Positions 30,894 to 40,434 of a stretch of 64,000 nt of DNA are shown here, piece by piece. How positions within the stretch are numbered: the stretch's first letter is position 1; the number at the start of each line of letters is the position of its first letter. The notes under the pieces were generated by a model. That model searched no databases and had not been told where the DNA came from. It saw only the letters and a program-made list of their open reading frames with translations. The stretch is from Verrucomicrobiota bacterium (GTDB taxonomy: Bacteria; Verrucomicrobiota; Verrucomicrobiia; Opitutales; Opitutaceae), in the NCBI GenBank assembly GCA_030605125.1, contig JAUWBD010000001.1, positions 62,001-126,000 of the forward strand, given 5' to 3'. Made by a program: the position numbers and the translations under genes.

Positions 30894-31034
30894 GGTGTGT
30901 CCGGGAAATAAACCCGTGGAGCGCCAGAGGAGAGACTCGCTCGGCCAAGGCGACCGAGGCGGAGGTGGACCAGCGGTCCATGCCGTCGAGGGCAACGCCG
31001 GCCCGGCATGACGGGTTTATTTACCAGACACACC
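30894..31034. repeat. 141-bp inverted-repeat element with internal hairpins (MITE-like or structured RNA)
   Basis: Left GGTGTGTCCGGGAAATAAACCCGT pairs with right ACGGGTTTATTTACCAGACACACC (22/24); internal hairpins TGGACC-agc-GGTCCA, CTCGG/CCGAG, TGCC..GGGC/GCCC..GGCA. Confidence 0.75.
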
Positions 31035-31081
31035 CCAAGGGAGGAGCCCTCGGCAATACCAGGCCACGCCAAACCCGCGCG

Positions 31082-32467
31082 TCAGGTGTAGTGCAACTGC
31101 GCCGTCGCCACGCAATCGGCCGACGCCACCACCCGCACCCAGTGCGCGCTGAACCCGTCGGAAAACACGTGCGGCGCGTAGCCTTTGGCCGGCACCTCGA
31201 CTCGTTGATACGCGCTCCATTCCCCGCAGCCGAGGAAGTCCACCTCGATGGTGAACGTCACCGGCTGTTCGGCCTCGTGCGTGAGATGAATGACCTTCTT
31301 GTCAAAACCGGTCATGAGATACGGATCGGAAGGCTCGCCGGCCTTGACCGCGTCTTTCCACCATGGGCCGCCCCACCCCTTCGGCTTGCCGAGGTTCCAG
31401 AGGTCGTCGGTGCGGCCGAACCACAGGCCCGAGCTCGGCTCGGCGGCCTGCAGGTTGCCGCCGCCTTCGTGCGAGGTGTTGTCGGCGCCGATGACGAGCA
31501 TGCCGTTCCAGTTGCAAAAATCGCCATGCACCCAGAGGTGCGTCGAAATCGGGCGGATGCCCCAGACGCGTCCGCCGAACGCCCACGGCGAGAGTTCGTA
31601 GAACATGCCGTGATGGTCCATCAGCAGGCGCTCGTGCTCGATCGAGCGGATGCGCGGCCACTCGGTCTGCCACTTGTGGTCCCAGCAATTCGACGCCTTG
31701 GGCAGGCGATAGGTCGTCCATTTTTTGTCGGCGTCGGTGTAAACCTTGAGGATCGCCGAGGCGCGGTCCCAGCCGTTGGCGAAGATCGTCTTACCGAAAT
31801 AGTTCAGTCCGTTCACGCCAACGAAGGGCTTGTTCTCGATCGAGGCCCACTTCGCGCCGTCATACTCGGCCAGGTTGCCCTCGGCGGTTTTGCCGAGGAA
31901 GTCGGACTCGGAGTAATCGTTGTTCACCACGACCAGACGCCCGTGCGCCTGGTAGCAATCCTTGAAGTGGCAGCTCCCCTCGCCCGGCGTGCCGAGCTCT
32001 TTTTGCAGGTCGAAGAGGTGCTTTGTCTCCAACGTGTGGACGTTGAGCTCGAACAGCTCGCCTTCCATGCCGAGCATATAGACGAGGTTTCGGGGATCGG
32101 TCAGGTGACGCGCCGTGCCGCACAGGCGGATGTCCACGAGCTCCGCGACGGTGCGCACGTTGTGCTTTGTATCCACCAAGTGGGGACCGATGATGAGCTG
32201 GCTCGACTCATCGTGCACAAAGCGGTTGGCATAGGTGCCGTCCACGCCCGCCGGATGGCGCGTCATGGAAAAATCCGGCTCGATCACGCGCAGGCCCGTG
32301 CCCGTGCCGGTGTGGCGGCGGTGCGAGTTGTAGTTGAGCACGTAGAGCTTGCCGAGCCAGGGCATCAGGCAGCCCACGCCGATCTCGCTGCGCGGCGGGC
32401 CGAAGTCGGCGACCTGGGCGAGCGACGGAACGACACCGGAGAAATTCAGGGGAAGGTTTGGATTCAT
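31082..32467 (-). CDS. Conserved-looking hypothetical protein, possibly beta-propeller-like
   Basis: Intact 461-aa ORF in an operon-like position; repeated blade-like segments (GKLYVLNYNSHRRHTGTGTGLRVIEPDFS, GRLVVVNNDYSESDFLGKTAEGNLAEYDGAKW); no signal peptide. Confidence 0.6.
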   Translation of the reverse strand: MNPNLPLNFSGVVPSLAQVADFGPPRSEIGVGCLMPWLGKLYVLNYNSHRRHTGTGTGLRVIEPDFSMTRHPAGVDGTYANRFVHDESSQLIIGPHLVDTKHNVRTVAELVDIRLCGTARHLTDPRNLVYMLGMEGELFELNVHTLETKHLFDLQKELGTPGEGSCHFKDCYQAHGRLVVVNNDYSESDFLGKTAEGNLAEYDGAKWASIENKPFVGVNGLNYFGKTIFANGWDRASAILKVYTDADKKWTTYRLPKASNCWDHKWQTEWPRIRSIEHERLLMDHHGMFYELSPWAFGGRVWGIRPISTHLWVHGDFCNWNGMLVIGADNTSHEGGGNLQAAEPSSGLWFGRTDDLWNLGKPKGWGGPWWKDAVKAGEPSDPYLMTGFDKKVIHLTHEAEQPVTFTIEVDFLGCGEWSAYQRVEVPAKGYAPHVFSDGFSAHWVRVVASADCVATAQLHYT

Positions 32468-32515
32468 CGCCGGAGATGCTGCGCGCAGGCGCGACCTTGC
32501 TGAAGCGGGACGACA

Positions 32516-32529
32516 TGTTCACGTTAACA
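32516..32529. promoter_or_regulatory. Candidate LacI-family operator
   Basis: TGTTCACGTTAACA imperfect palindrome (TGTTnACGTnAACA) in the divergent intergenic region, 10 bp upstream of the LacI-type ATG. Confidence 0.55.
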
Positions 32530-32539
32530 TTCTCGCCTC

Positions 32540-33514
32540 ATGAACCGCCCCACCCTGCACGACGTCGCCCGCGAGGCCGACGTGAGCCACATGACGGTCT
32601 CGCGCGTGCTGCACGGCGTGCGCGCCGTGCGCCCGGGCACGGCGGACCGTGTGCGCGCCGCCGTCGAAAAACTCGGCTACCGCCCCGACCCCGCGCTCTC
32701 CGCGCTCGCCGCCTACCGGACGAAGGGCGGCGGCCGGGGCACGGGCGGCACGGTTGCCTTCATCGACTGCGACGGCACCGAGCACAGCCGGAGCGTGTTC
32801 GCGGGGGCGCGCGCCGAGGCGTCGTTGCTCGGCTACGCCTGCGAAGCCATCCGTCTGCCATCGGGCAAACGCGCGCAAACGCGATTGTCCCGCGTGCTTT
32901 TTCATCGCGGGGTGCCGGGGCTGCTCTTCGGCCCGTCGGAAATGCGGCAGGAATTCACCGGCTGGGACTGGGCGCGCTTCGCCGCGGTCTCGCTCGGCGC
33001 GCTCTGCCACCGGCCGGCGATGCACGCGGTGTCGCCGGACTACTTTCACGGCGCGGCCAGCGCCTGCGAGCGGTTGTTTGAGACGGGACGAAAACGCATC
33101 GCGTTGATCGTCGATTCGCATCTGCAAACCCGCACCGGCGACCTCTGGCTGGGCGGATACGCCGCCGGCGTGCTCGCGCGTCACGCCCCCCTGGTGTGCC
33201 CTGATCCCATCATGCGCAAACACGCGGCGCTGCTCGCCTGGCTCCAAAAAAACAAAATCGACGGCGTCCTCACGATCCACGGTGAACTGGCGTCGTTGCT
33301 CGGCAAAATCGGCATGACCGCGGCCTACCTGAACCAGGAGGGCGAAGGCCTGCCGTTCGCGCACTACCATCTCCCGCGAGCCGACATCGGCCGCGAAGGC
33401 GTGCGCCTGCTGCATCACGCGCTGCTCCGCCGCGAATTCGGCCTGCCCGCCGAGCCCAAGCACGTGGCGCTGCGCGGCGTGTGGCAAACGGACGCGTCAT
33501 CCGTGTCTCCGTGA
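32540..33514 (+). CDS. LacI-family transcriptional regulator
   Basis: HTH TLHDVAREADVSHMTVSRVLHGVRAVRPGTADRVRAAVEKLGYRPDPALSALAAYR. Confidence 0.93.
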   Translation: MNRPTLHDVAREADVSHMTVSRVLHGVRAVRPGTADRVRAAVEKLGYRPDPALSALAAYRTKGGGRGTGGTVAFIDCDGTEHSRSVFAGARAEASLLGYACEAIRLPSGKRAQTRLSRVLFHRGVPGLLFGPSEMRQEFTGWDWARFAAVSLGALCHRPAMHAVSPDYFHGAASACERLFETGRKRIALIVDSHLQTRTGDLWLGGYAAGVLARHAPLVCPDPIMRKHAALLAWLQKNKIDGVLTIHGELASLLGKIGMTAAYLNQEGEGLPFAHYHLPRADIGREGVRLLHHALLRREFGLPAEPKHVALRGVWQTDASSVSP

Positions 33515-33520
33515 ACACTT

Positions 33521-33543
33521 CGGCGGGTTTGGCCGCCGTTTTG
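33521..33543 (+). terminator. Putative rho-independent terminator
   Basis: CGGCGG-GTTTGG-CCGCCG then TTTTG, just after the lacI-type stop. Confidence 0.5.
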
Positions 33544-33653
33544 CGCCTTGGCCGGCACGGCTTCACGCCATCCGTCGCCGCGCTTCGCCGCGCCGCCGGG
33601 CACCCTTGTCGTCGCCGCATCCTGCTGCTTTCATATGTGGCTTAATTTCACTA

Positions 33654-34406
33654 ATGGAAATGACTTTGCCCGTTACCGCCGTTCCCGCCCTGGCCCGCGG
33701 ACTTGCCGCCATGCGCCTGCTCTCCGCCGAGGGCCCGCTTGCGATGGAGGCGGTCGCTTCCCGTCTTTCACTACCCCGCAGTTCCGCCTTCCGGCTGCTC
33801 GAAACCCTCCGCACCCTCGGCTACGCCGAACGCGATCCCGCCCGCCGCTACCGGCTGATCTGGAGTTTCCAGCCCGGCGAAGGCGTCGCCGCCGCGTTCT
33901 CAGCCCGGCTGGATTCTTGCATGGAGCGCCTCGCCGACTCCCTCGGCGTCACCCTCGAATGGTATGAAGCCTCGGAGCGCGGCCTCGAGCTGCGCCGCCA
34001 GCGGCTGCCCGTGCGCGGCGAGGTGCGCGTCGCGGCCCGCCCCGGCTTCGTCCGCGAGTGGAACACCCAGCTCGACGCCGTCGCCCGCCTCGGCCACGCC
34101 TTTTCTCCCAAAGCCCCCGTGCTTCGATCCGGCCTCGTTGCCTACACCCGCGACGGCCGCCTCTCCAAAATTCCGCTGCGCGAGGCCCGCGCGCTCGTCG
34201 CCTCCGCGCGCAAATCCCGCTCCGCCACCGACGTGCCCTTCAACCAGAACGGCGTCCGGCGCTGCGGCTCCGTGGTGCTGCTCCCCGGCGACGTGTCCGC
34301 CGGTTTTCTCGTCGCCGCGGCCTCGATCACCTTCGACCCCGACGCCCCCGCGCCCGCCCGCCTCGCCGCCGCCCTCCGCGAGGCCTGCGGCGCCCTTTCA
34401 ACCTGA
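33654..34406 (+). CDS. IclR-family transcriptional regulator
   Basis: MEMTLPVTAVPALARGLAAMRLLSAEGPLAMEAVASRLSLPRSSAFRLLETLRTLGYAERDPARRYRL winged HTH. Confidence 0.75.
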   Translation: MEMTLPVTAVPALARGLAAMRLLSAEGPLAMEAVASRLSLPRSSAFRLLETLRTLGYAERDPARRYRLIWSFQPGEGVAAAFSARLDSCMERLADSLGVTLEWYEASERGLELRRQRLPVRGEVRVAARPGFVREWNTQLDAVARLGHAFSPKAPVLRSGLVAYTRDGRLSKIPLREARALVASARKSRSATDVPFNQNGVRRCGSVVLLPGDVSAGFLVAAASITFDPDAPAPARLAAALREACGALST

Positions 34407-34415
34407 CCCGCCGCC

Positions 34416-35957
34416 ATGCGCATCCTCTACCTCGATCTCGACTCCTGTCGCCCCGACCACCTCGGCTGCTACGGTTATCACCGCGACACCTCGCCCCACA
34501 TCGACGTCATCGCCCGCCAGGCGATGATCTTTCACAACTGCCACACGTCCGACGCGCCCTGCCTGCCCTCGCGCACCGCGCTCTACTCCGGTCGCTTCGG
34601 CATCCAGAGCGGCGTCGTCGGTCACGGCGGCACCGCCGCCAACCCCAAGATCGAGGGATCGTCGCGCGATTTCTCCGACTCCTTCGTCAACCAGGGCCTC
34701 GCCCGCCAGCTCCAGAAGCTCGGCTACCACACCGCGATGATCTCGCCCTTCGGCCAGCGCCACGGCGCGCACTGGTTCTACGCCGGCTTCAACGAGGTCC
34801 ACAACTCCGGCGGCGGCGGCATGGAATCCGCCGAAGAGGTCTGGCCCTCCATCGCCTCCTGGCTCGATCGGCGCGGAGCCGATGACCACTGGTTTCTCCA
34901 CGTCAACTTCTGGGGCATCCACGCCCCCTACCGCGTGCCCGCCGACTACGGCGAACCCTTCGCCGACGCTCCCCTGCCCCCCTGGCTCGAAACCGACGCC
35001 GAGGCCGTCCTCGCCCGCCACAACCGCCTCACCGGTCCGCACTCGTCGCTCGACTTCGACATGTATGACGACCGCCCGCACCCCGACTATCCGCGCTACC
35101 CCGACAGCGTCCGCACCCGCGCCGACCTGCGCCGCGTGTTCAACGGCTACGACACCGGCATCCGCTACGTGGACGACCACATCGGCCGCATCGTCGCCAG
35201 GCTCAAGGCCGCCGGCATCTATGACGACACCGCGATCATCATCTCCGCCGACCACGGCGAAAACCTCGGCGAACTCGGCATCTACAGCGAACACGGCACC
35301 GCCGACTCCGCCACCTGCCGGATTCCCCTCATTATCAAGTGGCCCGGAGGCGCCGCCGGCGTGAATTCAAAACTCCACTACAACGTGGACCTCGCCCCCA
35401 CGCTCATGGACCTCCTCGGCGGCGAAAAACAACCGCTCTGGGACGGCGCCAGCTACGCCCCCGCCGTGCTCACCGGCGCCGACGTCGGTCGCGACGAGGT
35501 CGTCGTCAGCCAGTGCGCCCACGTCTGCCAGCGCTCCGTCCGCTGGGAAAACTGGCTCTACCTGCGCACCTACCACGACGGCTTCCACCTCTTCCCGCAG
35601 GAGATGCTCTACGACCTCGAAGCCGATCCGCACGAGCAACACGACCTCGCCGCGCGACACCCCGAGCTTTGCCGCGAAGGCCAGTGGCGGCTCTCCCGCT
35701 GGCACGACGCGCAGATGCAACGCATGGCCCGCTCCGCCAGCGACGTCGTCGATCCGCTCTGGACCGTGGTGCGTGAGGGCGGCCCCTTCCACGCCCGCTC
35801 CACCCTCCCCGGCCAGCCCGGCGGACTCGAGGGCATCGCCCGCTACATCGCCCGCCTCGAAGCCACCGGCCGCGCCGACGGCGCCGCTCAACTCCGCGCC
35901 GCACACCTCGACCCCCTGAACCCCGTCCTCAAGGCAGCCACGCGTCCCGCGGCGTAA
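34416..35957 (+). CDS. Type I sulfatase
   Basis: Formylglycine motif C-L-P-S-R in DAPCLPSRTALYSGRFG; DLDSCRPDHLGCYGY; IIISADHGENLGELGIYSEHGT. Confidence 0.93.
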   Translation: MRILYLDLDSCRPDHLGCYGYHRDTSPHIDVIARQAMIFHNCHTSDAPCLPSRTALYSGRFGIQSGVVGHGGTAANPKIEGSSRDFSDSFVNQGLARQLQKLGYHTAMISPFGQRHGAHWFYAGFNEVHNSGGGGMESAEEVWPSIASWLDRRGADDHWFLHVNFWGIHAPYRVPADYGEPFADAPLPPWLETDAEAVLARHNRLTGPHSSLDFDMYDDRPHPDYPRYPDSVRTRADLRRVFNGYDTGIRYVDDHIGRIVARLKAAGIYDDTAIIISADHGENLGELGIYSEHGTADSATCRIPLIIKWPGGAAGVNSKLHYNVDLAPTLMDLLGGEKQPLWDGASYAPAVLTGADVGRDEVVVSQCAHVCQRSVRWENWLYLRTYHDGFHLFPQEMLYDLEADPHEQHDLAARHPELCREGQWRLSRWHDAQMQRMARSASDVVDPLWTVVREGGPFHARSTLPGQPGGLEGIARYIARLEATGRADGAAQLRAAHLDPLNPVLKAATRPAA

Positions 35958-37257
35958 TCACCGCTCCCGACGGCACTCGCACCTCGCCAGACAGCAGCGG
36001 ATCACGCGTGCGCACCATCCATAGATTCAGCCGGCCGCGCAGATCAGCCAACAACGCGGCGTGCTCCGGCGCCTCCGCCAGATTGACCGCTCCGAACGGA
36101 TCGCGCTCCAAATCATGCAGGCTCTCCGCCGGCAGAGGCTGCTCGCCGAGGCCCGCCTCGTGCAACTCGCGCCGGCTCGGCCCATCGTCGATGTTCGGCA
36201 GCACCGGGCGCAGCCAATCACCCATGAAGCGGCGGATATACCGATACCGATCGGTGCGCACCGAGCGCATCGGTTCGTAGGCCGCATGGAAGGTGACTTC
36301 CGCAAAAATCTCCTCGTGCACCGCCGCGGTTTCTTCGCGCAGCAAGGGCAGCAGCGAACGACCTTCCAGCCCCGGCTCTTCCGGCTGGCCCAGCGCCTCG
36401 TTGATCGTAGGCAGAATGTCCAGGTGCGTGACCATCGCGTCCACCACCCGGGGCGCGGTGATCTGCGGCAGGCGCATCATCAACATCACGCCCGTGCCCT
36501 CGTCGTTGAGGTTGCACTTCGCCCAGGGAAACGCCGGACCGTGGTCGGTCGTCACGACGATGATCGCGCGCCGGTCGAGGCCGGTCCGGCGCAACGCGTC
36601 AATCACGATGCCGAAACAAGCGTCGGCCGAACGCATCGCCGTCGCATAGGCGCTCATGTCGGCGCGCGTTCGCGGCGTGTCGGGCAGATAGGCCGGCGGC
36701 GCGATGTCGCCGGTCGTTTCGTCCACGCTGGTCTCGGGAAACGGGCGGTGCGGAAAAAAGAAACCGCATTCCAGATAAAAGGGCCGATCACCGCCCGCAT
36801 GTTGCTCAATAAACTTCGCCGCGCGCTTGGCGTAGAGCCGGTCACGGGCTGCGTGATCGAGCCCGCGCAAGTCGGCGGCCGGCGTCAGCCTGTGATCGTG
36901 AAATTGCTCCTCGGAGCCGACCGGGCGCTTCGACGCCACGTGCTGCTCGCCGCTCAAGGCCGTCTCATAACCGAGCCGCGACAGCCGCCGGGCCAAGTGC
37001 TCCGACGGATCGACGAGACCGAACCCGCGATGCGCCAGCCCAAGCATGCCTGCTTGGTGCGGATAACGCCCCGTCAACAAGCCGGCGCGACTCGGCGAAC
37101 AAGTCGGCGCGACCGTGTGCGCGTTGCGAAAAAACACCGACTCCTCCGCGAAGCGCTGCAGGTGCGGTGTCGGCACCGGGGCCCCGTGCGGCTGGATCCA
37201 GCGGCCTGCGTCGTGACAGTTCAGGTATATGACGGACGGCGACATCGAGTGCGCCAA
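35929..37257 (-). CDS. Type I sulfatase
   Basis: C-S-P-S-R in APTCSPSRAGLLTGRYPHQAGMLG; IIVVTTDHGPAFPWAK. Converges on and overlaps the previous sulfatase by 29 bp. Confidence 0.93.
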   Translation of the reverse strand: MAHSMSPSVIYLNCHDAGRWIQPHGAPVPTPHLQRFAEESVFFRNAHTVAPTCSPSRAGLLTGRYPHQAGMLGLAHRGFGLVDPSEHLARRLSRLGYETALSGEQHVASKRPVGSEEQFHDHRLTPAADLRGLDHAARDRLYAKRAAKFIEQHAGGDRPFYLECGFFFPHRPFPETSVDETTGDIAPPAYLPDTPRTRADMSAYATAMRSADACFGIVIDALRRTGLDRRAIIVVTTDHGPAFPWAKCNLNDEGTGVMLMMRLPQITAPRVVDAMVTHLDILPTINEALGQPEEPGLEGRSLLPLLREETAAVHEEIFAEVTFHAAYEPMRSVRTDRYRYIRRFMGDWLRPVLPNIDDGPSRRELHEAGLGEQPLPAESLHDLERDPFGAVNLAEAPEHAALLADLRGRLNLWMVRTRDPLLSGEVRVPSGAVITPRDAWLP

Positions 37258-37298
37258 CTACGCGGCCCTCCGCCACGCCTAGCAAGGGCCGCCGCGCC

Positions 37299-37315
37299 GT
37301 ATGCACGCTGTATGC
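37299..37315 (+). promoter_or_regulatory. GTATG direct-repeat operator, site B
   Basis: GTATGCACGCTGTATGC, 42 bp upstream of the sulfatase start at 37257. Confidence 0.55.
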
Positions 37316-37355
37316 ATCGCCGGCGCGTGGTCGCGGCCTCGCGGCGCGATTCCGC

Positions 37356-38039
37356 TCAACTGCCTGTGGGCTTTGGCCAATAAAACACCCCGCTCGAGGC
37401 CTGGCCAAACTCCTCGAGTTCGGCGAATTTGAACCAGCGCGCGGAGCCATCCATGCGCACCGCGTTCATGCCCTCGGGATGGGGGCGCGCCACGTCGGGC
37501 TCGGAGTGCGAACTCGCCACGCCGTTTCGGTAGAAGGTGAAGCAGCCCCACATCGCCATGCGCGGGTTGTTGATCCGGGCGATGTTGTCCATGACGAGGC
37601 CTTTCGGCGCGAGCATCGAGGTCACGTTGAAGTAGCAATACGTCATGTAGCCCGCTTCGTCGGAGTAGTTGCCCTCCATGTCGGGATTTCGCGTGTCATA
37701 GATCTCCCCCGGGCAAAACATCGCGTTCCTGCGCTCGCCCAGGTAGGGCTTCAAGGTCACGTCGTAATACTCCTTCTGGTAGCGATGCGGAATGCCGCGA
37801 TTCCGGTATTCGGGCGTGTGGTTCGGGAAGAAGCCCCGGTTGTCGTTGGCAAACGCGATACAGGCCAGGGCGTTTTGCCTGATCTGCGCCACGCACCGGG
37901 ATTTTTTTGCGGTGCTGCGCGCCTTGCCGACCACGGGAATGATGATCGCCGCAAGGATCCCGACGATGGCGATGACGGTGAGCAGTTCGATGAGCGTGAA
38001 GCCCGAACGGTATCTACGACGCTGGGGAGTGGGGTGCAT
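37356..38039 (-). CDS. Prepilin-type N-methylation protein (type II secretion pseudopilin-like)
   Basis: GFTLIELLTVIAIVGILAAIIIPVVGKARSTAKKSRC; C-term ARPHPEGMNAVRMDGSARWF. Confidence 0.9.
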   Translation of the reverse strand: MHPTPQRRRYRSGFTLIELLTVIAIVGILAAIIIPVVGKARSTAKKSRCVAQIRQNALACIAFANDNRGFFPNHTPEYRNRGIPHRYQKEYYDVTLKPYLGERRNAMFCPGEIYDTRNPDMEGNYSDEAGYMTYCYFNVTSMLAPKGLVMDNIARINNPRMAMWGCFTFYRNGVASSHSEPDVARPHPEGMNAVRMDGSARWFKFAELEEFGQASSGVFYWPKPTGS

Positions 38040-38192
38040 GGTTACAACGGGGGGGAGGGGCGAGCGGGCGGCCGCAACAATCAGGTCAGACGAGGACCCG
38101 GAGCTTGGGCGGCACCGGCGCCGCGCAAAAGAGGGCTACTATGGGGATGTGTGCAGACGGTGGACGCAGCCGCGTCTCTGGCGAGCCGAATG

Positions 38193-38227
38193 GCTTACAC
38201 CGTTTACCCCATAAGTTATCGATTTGC
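38193..38227 (-). promoter_or_regulatory. AraC-type candidate operator, site S1
   Basis: Reverse strand GCAAATCGATAACTTATGGGGTAAACGGTGTAAGC upstream of the prepilin gene. Confidence 0.5.
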
Positions 38228-38295
38228 GTCGAGTCCGGGCGTGCAGACCACGACGCCGCCGCCAACTCGCCATGTGCAGGGGCATGCGGCGCGCC

Positions 38296-40341
38296 TCATG
38301 CCGCGGTGTAAACCCTGCCCGCGGCGAAGCGTTCGCCCGCCGGGTCGCCACTCTCCGCGTCTCTCCAACGCCCGGCCGACGCACCCGCCTCCGAAAACAC
38401 CCAGACCACGGAGGGTATTCCCGCCGCGTCGAGCCACACGACGTGCGTGCCCTTTTCCTGCAAGCGCGGACGGACCATGCGCGAAACGAGCCGGTTGTAG
38501 AGATGGTTCACCCGCGCGTAGTCCTCCGCCCGATCCCCGCCAGGCAGACGCGTCTTCGAGCCGCCCAGTTCCCACGGGTCCGCGCCGATGCCCGGAACCG
38601 AGCGATGCGCGACCATCCAGAAATACTTCTCCGGACTCAACCGATCCGGGCCGATCGGGCTCTTCCCGCCGCTGAAAAACGACGGGCTGTTGTCGATCAA
38701 CGCGAACGCCTGGTCGCCCTCGACAAAATCGCTCCACAGCCGGCGGCGAAACTTGTCGTTCTCAAACCCGAACGTTGCCACCTGGCTCACGCCGAAGATC
38801 GTCACCACCTCCACGCGTTGCTTGAAGCCCTTGCGCTGCAACTCGCCCTGCATGCGGAAAATCTCGTCCGCCTGCGGGGACTTGTCGGGCGCGCCCCAGT
38901 CGAGACAGGTCACCCCGAGGTTCTGATACGAATCCCAAAAAATGCCGCCGATTCCCGTGTCCGTTTGCACGTCGAGAATCTGCCGCTTGAACCAGTCGCC
39001 AAAGCCGCTGCGCACGCGGCCGCTCCACAAGGAACCGTAGTTGCCGTCCCACGGGTCGCCGTTGGCTTCCTTCATCACCCAGTCCGGATGCTGCCTCCAC
39101 ACCGGGGCGTGCTTCGAGAGGTGAAACGAGAACCACTGCATCAACCGCACGCCCTGGCGCGCCGCCTCGTCGTTGAGCCGTTTCATGCGCTCGGCGCCGT
39201 TGAACGCTTCCGCGAACGTGAAGGTGTAGGGACAGCAGATGTTGCCCGCCGCCGGCGGATTCGGATCCGAGGTGATGCTGTCCCACACGCCGTGGATAAA
39301 CGCCTGCTTGTATCCGAGTTTCGCATACTCCTTGAGGTCGCGCTCCAGGGGGTCGAGCCACTTGTCCATGCGCGCCTTGATTTCCTTGTCCCAGAGGTGC
39401 GCGCCGCTGCACGGCTCGGGAACCTCCAGCCTGAAATCGTAGTTCGCGTGGATGCGCGCGCGCACCTCGAAGAAACAGTCGAGCCACAGGTTGCGGCGCT
39501 CGTGGCGCTTGAGCGGCGACGGGGCCTTGTGCACGAGCAGTTTTCGCTCCGGAGCCCGCACCTTCGCGCCGAGCGGGAAGTAGGCGCGGTCCAGGTGATG
39601 GATGACGTTTTCATCGGCGTATTTTTCGAGCCGGGCCCGGGTCAGTCCGGGCTTCTCCGCGAACAGGCACAGCGCGCGGTCGCCCTTCGCCTGGAAGTCG
39701 CAGATGCCCGCGCCCGCCGCGCGCGGCAGCATGTCCATCGGATAGGAACCGCCCCAGCCTTCGGTGAAAAACTTCTCGATCGTGGAAAACGCCGAATCCG
39801 CCGCCACCTCCTGCTCGAGCTGGATCGTGGACACGTCCTGCTGGATGAGCGTCGCGCCCGCCGCCTCGCCGCCGATCTCCCATGTCGCCGCCTCCATGAT
39901 CCAGTGGATCGGCGCCCCCTCGCATTCGTAGCCGATTCGCATCGCGAGGCCGCTCCATTCGTTTTCGAAAATCCTTTCGATGATCGCGCGGAAACTCCAG
40001 GTGAACGTCGCCTCGGGGCTGTCGAGGCGGCGCGCCTTGATTCGCGCCTCGCCCATCGCGTCGGCCTGTTGCACGCGCGGCATCCACGCGCCCCGCGCCG
40101 TGAACGTCACCACCGCCGAACCGTCCGCCCCTCGCTCGACGCCCCTGAGCGTAAACGACTCGAAGCGCGCGCCAAAGTTCTCCCCTTCGCTCTCGGTGTA
40201 GATCGTCCACGGCAGACGCCCCGACCGCAGCGGCACGCCTTCGTGCCACACCTGGCCGACGCCGGCGAAACCGCCTTCCGCGCCGACCAACAGCTCCAGC
40301 GACAGACCGTTGGCGAACTCCAACCGTTGGGAATGATGCAT
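38296..40341 (-). CDS. Putative TIM-barrel glycoside hydrolase (alpha-galactosidase-like clan, family unresolved)
   Basis: LERDLKEYAKLGYKQAFIHGVWDS, GVRLMQWFSFHLSKHAPVWRQHPDWVMKEANG, GIGGIFWDSYQNLG; N-terminal beta-rich domain. Confidence 0.55.
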   Translation of the reverse strand: MHHSQRLEFANGLSLELLVGAEGGFAGVGQVWHEGVPLRSGRLPWTIYTESEGENFGARFESFTLRGVERGADGSAVVTFTARGAWMPRVQQADAMGEARIKARRLDSPEATFTWSFRAIIERIFENEWSGLAMRIGYECEGAPIHWIMEAATWEIGGEAAGATLIQQDVSTIQLEQEVAADSAFSTIEKFFTEGWGGSYPMDMLPRAAGAGICDFQAKGDRALCLFAEKPGLTRARLEKYADENVIHHLDRAYFPLGAKVRAPERKLLVHKAPSPLKRHERRNLWLDCFFEVRARIHANYDFRLEVPEPCSGAHLWDKEIKARMDKWLDPLERDLKEYAKLGYKQAFIHGVWDSITSDPNPPAAGNICCPYTFTFAEAFNGAERMKRLNDEAARQGVRLMQWFSFHLSKHAPVWRQHPDWVMKEANGDPWDGNYGSLWSGRVRSGFGDWFKRQILDVQTDTGIGGIFWDSYQNLGVTCLDWGAPDKSPQADEIFRMQGELQRKGFKQRVEVVTIFGVSQVATFGFENDKFRRRLWSDFVEGDQAFALIDNSPSFFSGGKSPIGPDRLSPEKYFWMVAHRSVPGIGADPWELGGSKTRLPGGDRAEDYARVNHLYNRLVSRMVRPRLQEKGTHVVWLDAAGIPSVVWVFSEAGASAGRWRDAESGDPAGERFAAGRVYTAA

Positions 40342-40377
40342 CGGCCGAGGCTCGCACGCCGACCGGCGGGATTTAAG

Positions 40378-40394
40378 CCATACGGTATGCATAC
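40378..40394 (-). promoter_or_regulatory. GTATG direct-repeat operator, site D
   Basis: Reverse strand GTATGCATACCGTATGG, 37 bp upstream of the start at 40341. Confidence 0.55.
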
Positions 40395-40434
40395 ATCCGG
40401 ACCCGAGCCGGACATACGGAGCGGCTCCGCGACC

